Below the pieces are notes generated by a model. It had not been told where the DNA came from. It searched no databases and saw nothing but the letters and a program-made list of their open reading frames with translations. Shown here piece after piece: positions 15,193-18,920 of a DNA stretch of 18,920 bases. The stretch's first letter is position 1; every line of letters starts with the position of its first letter. This stretch comes from UBA9845 sp051889975 (GTDB lineage: Bacteria > Bacillota > Clostridia > Christensenellales > UBA1242). The DNA is taken from positions 1 to 18,920 of the forward strand of contig JBJFDJ010000049.1 of NCBI GenBank assembly GCA_051889975.1. The letters run 5' to 3'. Both the position numbers and the translations under genes were made by a program.

Positions 15193-15221
15193 AAAAAAAT
15201 AGCAAACAAGTTGTTTGCTAT
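15193..15221 (-). terminator. Terminator of the XRE regulator operon
   Basis: On the minus strand ATAGCAAACA pairs perfectly with TGTTTGCTAT over a three-base loop, followed by seven T. It insulates argS from the XRE genes. Confidence 0.9.
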
Positions 15222-15230
15222 ATTTATATT

Positions 15231-15446
15231 TTAATACTCTTTTCTGTTAACCAAATAATCAAGTGAAACATCATAAAAATCGGCAAGAAAAATCAGTCTT
15301 TTTATTGTTGGAATATTTGTGCCAAGTTCATATGCTTGATATGTTTGATAAGCAACACCTAGTTTGTTTGCAATCTCTTTTTGAGTTAAACCAAATTGAT
15401 TTCTTAATTCTTTTAAGTTTTTTGCTATTATTTTTTCTAGTTCCAT
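15231..15446 (-). CDS. Small XRE-family regulator (71 aa)
   Basis: A bare HTH_3/XRE domain: KNLKELRNQFGLTQKEIANKLGV, recognition helix region AYQTYQAYELG, then PTIKRLIFLADFYDVSLDYLV, ending four residues later. It has no C-terminal sensing or oligomerisation part, unlike the two 108-aa XRE proteins next to it. The ATG is six bases after the TGA of the 108-aa regulator on the same strand, so the two are probably cotranscribed and translationally coupled; no Shine-Dalgarno site is visible. The perfect terminator follows. Target unknown; it could regulate the neighbouring promoters or act at a distance. Confidence 0.88.
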   Translation of the reverse strand: MELEKIIAKNLKELRNQFGLTQKEIANKLGVAYQTYQAYELGTNIPTIKRLIFLADFYDVSLDYLVNRKEY

Positions 15447-15452
15447 AATAAA

Positions 15453-15779
15453 TCAATACTTTATATTTAATTCGTCAGCAGTATTTTGCAATTTACCCAT
15501 ATATTGATAAAATTGTTTTTCTGGCAAACTTAACAATATTTTAATTGTTTGCATTTGGTCGGGATTGAGATAGCCAAAATCACCAAGCCCGTGAGTTGTG
15601 CGTTCGCATAAATAATCCAAACTAACGCCAAAATAATCTGCAATTTTGCAAAGCATTTTTATATCGGGTTCTCTTTTGCCGAGTTCATATCTACCAAAAG
15701 TATTTGCATCAATATCTAATGCTTTTGCACATTCCTTTTGTGTAAGTTTATTGTTTTCTCTTAACTCCTTTATTTTCAT
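15453..15779 (-). CDS. XRE-family regulator 1 of the duplicated cassette (108 aa)
   Basis: The N-terminal HTH (about 1-57) has LTQKECAKALDIDANTFGRYELGKREPDI with the XRE turn and recognition helix, then KIADYFGVSLDYLCER. The C-terminal part (58-108: GLGDFGYLNPDQ, LLSLPEKQFYQYMGK) is not a recognised domain. Residues 43-108 are identical in regulator 2 at 16207-16533, although eight codons differ synonymously; residues 1-42 share only 20 of 42. The start lacks a Shine-Dalgarno site; a TAAACT box six bases upstream suggests a leaderless message. It is divergent from the 88-aa gene, across four repeated operator-like sites. Probably a repressor of that gene and of itself (inference). Confidence 0.88.
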   Translation of the reverse strand: MKIKELRENNKLTQKECAKALDIDANTFGRYELGKREPDIKMLCKIADYFGVSLDYLCERTTHGLGDFGYLNPDQMQTIKILLSLPEKQFYQYMGKLQNTADELNIKY

Positions 15780-15785
15780 ATTTTT

Positions 15786-15816
15786 AGTTTAAATCAAATA
15801 ACAGTTAAAATCCCAA
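15786..15816 (-). promoter_or_regulatory. Possible weak promoter of regulator 1
   Basis: Minus strand -10-like TAAACT (15786-15791) lies six bases before the ATG. The best -35-like hexamer, TTGGGA (15811-15816), is at 19 bp and overlaps operator site 1. Both boxes are poor, so this is tentative. Confidence 0.35.
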
Positions 15817-15915
15817 AATGGATATTTAATTTAATAAAATATGCCAAATTGGTTGTTAAATGTTGCATAAACACTCATTTTGGTAGTATAATTTTTAAAA
15901 AAGCAACCAATTTGG
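15813..15915. promoter_or_regulatory. Array of four phased operator-like sites (CCAAAWTGG)
   Basis: Near-palindromic nine-base sites: CCAAAATGG (15813-15821), CCAAATTGG (15844-15852), TCATTTTGG (15875-15883, reverse CCAAAATGA) and CCAATTTGG (15907-15915). Start-to-start distances are 31, 31 and 32 bp, about three helical turns, so all four face the same side of the DNA. Site 1 is by the regulator promoter, site 3 lies between the -35 and -10 of the 88-aa gene promoter, and site 4 overlaps its ribosome binding site. The likely binder is regulator 1. Confidence 0.72.
15864..15892 (+). promoter_or_regulatory. Promoter of 88-aa gene 1
   Basis: -35 TTGCAT (15864-15869), 17-bp spacer, -10 TATAAT (15887-15892). 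The spacer holds operator-like site 3, so binding there should exclude RNA polymerase. Confidence 0.82.
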
Positions 15916-15925
15916 TGGTAAAAAT

Positions 15926-16192
15926 ATGGAAGATTTAGAAAAACAAATTATCAGCGATATAACTCGCAAAAGAAAATTAGCGCAAGAAATTAAAGAAACA
16001 AATCCACAAGATTTGCTTTTGCATTTTGGCGTTGGTGGTTATATAAGAGATAAATATTTGTGGCAGTGCCCAGAAAATGTAAAAAAATTATCAATGCTTT
16101 ATGGCACTGATAACATTGATGATATTTCATATTGTCTTGTTAAAAAAATATATTTTAAAATCACGGGGCAAGAATTAAATGACGATTTCTAA
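15926..16192 (+). CDS. Small protein 1 of the duplicated cassette (88 aa), unknown function
   Basis: Predicted soluble, mostly helical cytoplasmic protein without signal or membrane segment. An N-terminal charged helix (EDLEKQIISDITRKRKLAQEIKE, roughly 2-24) is followed by LLLHFGVGGYIRDKYLW (30-46) and TDNIDDISYCLVKKIY (61-76). The HFGxGxxIRxxxLW...DDIS pattern resembles the DUF6794 type of small domain as remembered; this was not checked. Start supported by GGTGG seven bases upstream, and that site overlaps operator-like site 4. The copy at 16684-16950 differs at four residues (19, 50, 83, 85). Its strict pairing with an XRE regulator suggests an effector, toxin-like or antirepressor role; none of these is shown. 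Confidence 0.82.
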   Translation: MEDLEKQIISDITRKRKLAQEIKETNPQDLLLHFGVGGYIRDKYLWQCPENVKKLSMLYGTDNIDDISYCLVKKIYFKITGQELNDDF

Positions 16193-16206
16193 AACAAATT
16201 TAATGT

Positions 16207-16533
16207 TTAATACTTAATATTTAATTCGTCAGCAGTATTTTGCAATTTGCCCATATACTGATAAAATTGTTTTTCTGGCAAACTCAACAATATTTTAATT
16301 GTTTGCATTTGGTCGGGATTGAGATAGCCAAAGTCACCAAGCCCGTGAGTTGTGCGTTCGCACAAATAATCTAAACTAACGCCAAAATAATCTGCTATTT
16401 TGCAAAGTGTTGCAATGTCTGGCTCTCTGTTACCTAACTCATAATTACTATAAGTTGTGTTGTTGATATTTAAATCTTCTGCCACTGACTTTTGAGACTT
16501 ATTTTGTTCCTTTCTTAATTGTTTTAACTTCAT
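16207..16533 (-). CDS. XRE-family regulator 2 of the duplicated cassette (108 aa)
   Basis: Same length and layout as regulator 1. The HTH is NKSQKSVAEDLNINNTTYSNYELGNREPDI; in the recognition-helix stretch NNTTYSN replaces DANTFGR, so DNA specificity should differ. Residues 43-108 are identical to regulator 1, with eight synonymous and no amino-acid changes, which points to purifying selection on the C-terminal half. I chose the Met at 16533 because it aligns with the start of regulator 1 and follows AGGT and a TTGGAA-17-TATACT promoter; an upstream in-frame ATG would run through that promoter. It ends 14 bases from the 88-aa gene 1, converging on it without a visible terminator. Confidence 0.88.
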   Translation of the reverse strand: MKLKQLRKEQNKSQKSVAEDLNINNTTYSNYELGNREPDIATLCKIADYFGVSLDYLCERTTHGLGDFGYLNPDQMQTIKILLSLPEKQFYQYMGKLQNTADELNIKY

Positions 16534-16549
16534 AATTTTACCTATAAAA

Positions 16550-16578
16550 AGTATAGGGTTAAAATGTGATATTTCCAA
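16550..16578 (-). promoter_or_regulatory. Promoter of regulator 2
   Basis: Minus strand -35 TTGGAA (16573-16578), 17-bp spacer, -10 TATACT (16550-16555). The -35 overlaps the operator-like CCAATTTTGA (16575-16584), suggesting autoregulation. It is clearly stronger than the matching promoter of regulator 1. Confidence 0.72.
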
Positions 16579-16676
16579 TTTTGAAAAGTTTATTCTCATA
16601 AATTCCACATATTGTCAATTTTTTGTTGACAATATTTTCAATTTGATAAAAAATATAAATAAAATTGTCAAATTGG
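16575..16676. promoter_or_regulatory. Operator-like sites of unit 2 (YCAA-TTGR type)
   Basis: CCAATTTTGA (16575-16584), TCAATTTGA (16638-16646) and TCAAATTGG (16668-16676) are near-palindromes; start distances are 63 and 30 bp, i.e. about two and one times the 31-bp step of unit 1. A perfect inverted repeat, ATTGTCAA-N7-TTGACAAT (16611-16633), lies between the first two. The last site overlaps the GGGG ribosome binding site of the 88-aa gene. The -10 of that gene may be TATAAA (16654-16659), but a well-spaced -35 was not found. Confidence 0.55.
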
Positions 16677-16683
16677 GGAAAAT

Positions 16684-16950
16684 ATGGAAGATTTAGAAAA
16701 ACAAATTATCAGCGATATAACTCGCAAAAGAAAATTAGTGCAAGAAATTAAAGAAACAAATCCACAAGATTTACTTTTGCACTTTGGCGTTGGTGGTTAT
16801 ATAAGAGATAAATATTTGTGGCAGTGCCCACAAAATGTAAAAAAATTATCAATGCTTTATGGCACTGATAATATTGATGATATTTCGTATTGTCTCGTTA
16901 AAAAAATTTATTTTAAAATCACGGGGCAAAATTTAAAAGATGATTTTTAA
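16684..16950 (+). CDS. Small protein 2 of the duplicated cassette (88 aa), unknown function
   Basis: Nearly identical to the protein at 15926-16192: only Ala19Val, Glu50Gln, Glu83Asn and Asn85Lys differ, against about eight synonymous codon changes, so both copies are under selection to keep the protein. The HFGVGGYIRDKYLW and TDNIDDIS motifs are unchanged. GGGGAA stands five bases before the ATG. The gene's TAA and the stop of uppP on the other strand share the bases TTAA at 16947-16950, so the two genes overlap tail to tail by four bases. Function unknown; see copy 1 for the possible domain relation. Confidence 0.82.
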   Translation: MEDLEKQIISDITRKRKLVQEIKETNPQDLLLHFGVGGYIRDKYLWQCPQNVKKLSMLYGTDNIDDISYCLVKKIYFKITGQNLKDDF

Positions 16951-17723
16951 AACCAACAAAAGACAAATTGATTAAGCACAACAAATATCGTAAGGGCTAG
17001 CATATAAATTCCAAACCAAAGCCAGCGTGCTTTTTTGATAACTTTTAGCATAAGTTTTATGGCAAAATAGCCAGAAATTGCGCTTGCAACAAAGCCCAAA
17101 ACAAGTGGCAAAACGGGGACGCTGAGTGATGCGCTGGTTATGTCAAAAAGTTCAAACACCAAACTGCCAAGTATGGCAGGTATGCTCATCAAAAAACTAA
17201 ACTCTGCACTTTGGTTTCGCCTTACGCCCTGCACCATTGCACAAGTTATTGTGCTACCACTTCGGCTTATGCCCGGCAAGATTGCCACTCCCTGAAATAT
17301 GCCCATAAGAATTGCGTTGCCGTAAGACAGGTCTTTGTATTGATAGTTGTGTTTGCAAGCATAGTCGGCAATAAACATAAAAATTGCCGTAACAAAAAAG
17401 CCCACAGCAAGCAAACTGCCGTCAAAACTACTTTTAAAAAAGTTTTTAAACAGCAAGGCAATGATTATTGTTGGCAAAGTTGCAAAGATGAGTTTTTGCC
17501 CCTTTTCGCAAAGTGGATTTTTAATGATTTCCCAAACGCTTTTGCGATACACCACGCAAACGGCAACAAGTGTGCCAAGGTGCACAACAATGTCAAACAT
17601 CAAGCAATCAACATTTATGCCAAATATCTTTTGAAACAACACCAAATGCCCACTACTGCTAACCGGCAAAAACTCTGTTAGCCCTTGTATTAAGCCTAAA
17701 AAAATTGCAATCCAAACAGTCAT
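16947..17723 (-). CDS. uppP: Undecaprenyl-diphosphatase (258 aa)
   Basis: Integral membrane enzyme of the BacA/UppP family that removes a phosphate from undecaprenyl diphosphate to recycle the lipid carrier for peptidoglycan and other wall polymers; overproduction gives bacitracin resistance. Two conserved motifs are intact: GLTEFLPVSSSGH (14-26) with the catalytic Glu17, and ILPGISRSGST (148-158) with the Ser and Arg that contact the phosphate. About eight hydrophobic segments and 258 aa fit the family. Start supported by AAGGAG. A TTGACA hexamer (17756-17761, minus strand) could be its -35, but no -10 at good spacing was seen. It overlaps the 88-aa gene 2 at their stop codons. Confidence 0.96.
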   Translation of the reverse strand: MTVWIAIFLGLIQGLTEFLPVSSSGHLVLFQKIFGINVDCLMFDIVVHLGTLVAVCVVYRKSVWEIIKNPLCEKGQKLIFATLPTIIIALLFKNFFKSSFDGSLLAVGFFVTAIFMFIADYACKHNYQYKDLSYGNAILMGIFQGVAILPGISRSGSTITCAMVQGVRRNQSAEFSFLMSIPAILGSLVFELFDITSASLSVPVLPLVLGFVASAISGYFAIKLMLKVIKKARWLWFGIYMLALTIFVVLNQFVFCWF

Positions 17724-17783
17724 AAAAACTCCTTAAATTACAATATGCGATATTTTGTCAAATTATGGCAGATAAAACCAAAT

Positions 17784-17813
17784 TAAAAAAAACAACTTGA
17801 TTGTTGTTTTTTT
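17784..17813. terminator. Terminator between the 289-aa gene and uppP
   Basis: AACAAC (17791-17796) pairs with GTTGTT (17803-17808), extended by an A-run on one side and a T-run on the other. It ends the 289-aa gene's transcript on the minus strand. Confidence 0.78.
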
Positions 17814-17847
17814 AAACTATATTCTTTTTTACATTACTTAACAAAAA

Positions 17848-18717
17848 TTATAATTCAAACTCGTCACTTTGATTTGCAAAATTTTTGTCCAAAAGTTGCA
17901 ACAATTTTTGATTTTGAGATAGTTGACTGCCAAGTTCAGTTGCCGAAGTTTGATAACTGCTTGCAAGTTTAACAAGTTTGTTTTGCATCTTTTCAAGATT
18001 ATCACTTAGTTCAAGTTGTTCGTGTTCAAGTTCAAACGCCAAAAGTTTTTTAAGAATTTCTTTTTTAACTTTAACTCGTTCTGCTTTAAGTTTTGGCATA
18101 ATATAGTCAAATTTTTTTGTGTTTTTTAAGATTTCGGCATTGTTAATATATCGTATTGATGGCAGTATGTTGCGTTTTAAAAATAAGTTGCCACAACTTG
18201 AGATATATTCTCTGTCAACTTCAATGAGATTTTTGTTAAAAAAGTTGTTATTTTTTATTTCAACTTCTCTAACACCAATCAACAGCATTTTGGCATCACA
18301 AACAGCCTGTTTAAGTTCGGCAATGCTATAATTTTTTTTGATGTTGACATTGTCTTTTAAAACAAGGCAATCAAATACAATTTGCTTATCTCGTTCGGTC
18401 AAAAAGTCAAATTCATTGTTTTCGCCATAACTTTTAACAAGATATTTAGAGTATATTTTTGCATATTTAACCCTTTTGTTTGTTGCCTTTGCCACCATAT
18501 TTTTGGTTATTTGATTTACAACTGCACCACTGCTGTTTGGCAAAATATTGTAGTATGGGAAGCCATAAATGCCCAAAATTTTGTTCAATTTGTTTTTGCC
18601 ATAAACTGAAATATATTCGTCAAAAAATTGCTCATCGTTAAATTTATACAATTTGTGATAAGCATTTGATAAATTGATAATATTGTTGTTAAAATTTGTT
18701 TTTGTTTGATTGTTCAT
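17848..18717 (-). CDS. Unknown protein with a C-terminal coiled coil (289 aa)
   Basis: No family recognised. There is no signal peptide or membrane helix. Residues 1-60 are Asn/Tyr-rich (NNQTKTNFNNNIINLSNAYH, then NKILGIYGFPYYNILP). Residues 60-200 are Lys-rich and mixed. Residues 205-280 form a long charged helical stretch (KLKAERVKVKKEILKKLLA, then LEHEQLELSDNLEKMQNKL) that probably makes a coiled coil, ending in an acidic tail. A promoter of good quality and a GGGAA site support the start. It may be a scaffold or a DNA/RNA-associated protein, but nothing in the sequence decides. It is a single-gene unit. Confidence 0.75.
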   Translation of the reverse strand: MNNQTKTNFNNNIINLSNAYHKLYKFNDEQFFDEYISVYGKNKLNKILGIYGFPYYNILPNSSGAVVNQITKNMVAKATNKRVKYAKIYSKYLVKSYGENNEFDFLTERDKQIVFDCLVLKDNVNIKKNYSIAELKQAVCDAKMLLIGVREVEIKNNNFFNKNLIEVDREYISSCGNLFLKRNILPSIRYINNAEILKNTKKFDYIMPKLKAERVKVKKEILKKLLAFELEHEQLELSDNLEKMQNKLVKLASSYQTSATELGSQLSQNQKLLQLLDKNFANQSDEFEL

Positions 18718-18740
18718 GTTAAAATTCCCGTTGTAAATTT

Positions 18741-18769
18741 AGTATAACATAAAAAAAGTTAAATTTCAA
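18741..18769 (-). promoter_or_regulatory. Promoter of the 289-aa gene
   Basis: Minus strand -35 TTGAAA (18764-18769), 17-bp spacer, -10 TATACT (18741-18746). Confidence 0.78.
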
Positions 18770-18786
18770 CCCATAAATTTGCTAAT

Positions 18787-18816
18787 TTGATTATTAATTG
18801 TTGCATTTGATATAAT
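18787..18816 (+). promoter_or_regulatory. Possible outward promoter near the window end
   Basis: -35 TTGATT (18787-18792), 18-bp spacer, -10 TATAAT (18811-18816), pointing out of the window. An ATG at 18892 stays open to the end (MHSFFNWLK), but has no ribosome binding site, so no gene is called. Confidence 0.4.
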
Positions 18817-18920
18817 TTTGAATTATATTAACATAAAAAGCAAAAGTTATCAGTTTATTTGTTTATAAATTTAAAAAAATAATATATACTTATGCATTCT
18901 TTTTTTAATTGGTTAAAAAA

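Larger units (their letters stand above)
15453..16950. repeat. Tandem duplicated divergent regulator/88-aa protein cassette
   Basis: Unit 1 (15453-16192) and unit 2 (16207-16950) have the same gene order and nearly the same length, 14 bases apart. Their outer arms match closely: regulator codons 43-108 and the whole 88-aa gene. The inner segments, 15654-15925 and 16408-16683 (regulator codons 1-42 plus the complete intergenic region), are similar in length (272 and 276 bp) but diverged in sequence. The breakpoints are sharp: identity starts at codon 43 and again at the ATG of the 88-aa gene. Confidence 0.88.

Noticed and set aside
15453..16950. Prophage or integrative element around the XRE genes
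   Set aside because: No integrase, structural or replication gene is present, and the flanks are housekeeping genes (argS, uppP).
17754..17767. TTGTCAAATT near the uppP promoter, like the last unit-2 operator site
   Set aside because: Only the left half-site matches (TCAA); the right half TTGR is missing, and such words are frequent here.

Overview
This window is AT-rich chromosomal DNA from a low-GC Gram-positive bacterium, most likely an uncultured Clostridia-like Bacillota. The reasons are near-consensus sigma-A type promoters (TTGACA-17-TATAAT), purine-rich Shine-Dalgarno sites, U-rich intrinsic terminators, an elongator tRNA-Met close to the Bacillus one, and genes such as YqeY, DegV, RadC, a Fur/PerR-like regulator, UppP and ArgS. 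TGA is used as a stop, so the code looks standard. No ribosomal RNA, CRISPR array, transposase or phage structural gene was seen.

Layout. Positions 1-240 hold an initiator tRNA-fMet and a 100-bp tandem duplication that carries a collapsed copy of the tRNA. Positions 240-860 are a non-coding stretch with a hairpin repeat, then a tRNA-Met/tRNA-Glu transcription unit. Positions 1035-5900 carry a small membrane protein, a uridine-kinase-family P-loop kinase, a metal exporter of the 10-TM ArsP_2 type with a His/Cys-rich linker, a membrane-anchored metzincin-like protease, a Fur-family regulator and a MarR-like regulator. Positions 5935-8324 hold a BIG2-type lipoprotein, a short-chain dehydrogenase that appears to be leaderless, and a tail-anchored J-domain protein. 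Positions 8629-15131 are mostly housekeeping (YqeY, RadC-like, DegV, ArgS) plus an unusual PHP-domain protein and an unknown 173-aa protein. A second copy of the hairpin repeat lies upstream of the PHP gene.

The most interesting part is 15231-16950. Two divergent gene pairs sit in tandem. Each consists of a 108-aa XRE-family regulator (minus) and an 88-aa protein of unknown function (plus). The arms of the two units are nearly identical: the last 66 residues of the regulators are identical with only synonymous base changes, and the 88-aa proteins differ at four residues. The central segment, meaning the regulator's DNA-binding half plus the whole intergenic region, has been replaced. The intergenic region of unit 1 holds four near-palindromic CCAAAWTGG sites at 31, 31 and 32 bp spacing, one inside the promoter of the 88-aa gene and one over its ribosome binding site. 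Unit 2 has different sites (YCAA-TTGR) with partly the same spacing. This looks like a swappable immunity/specificity cassette, analogous in logic to phage repressor-operator heteroimmunity, built around an undescribed small protein. A third, shorter XRE regulator follows regulator 1 in the same direction. After this region come uppP and an unknown coiled-coil protein.

Functions come from motif reading and family knowledge only; no database search was run.
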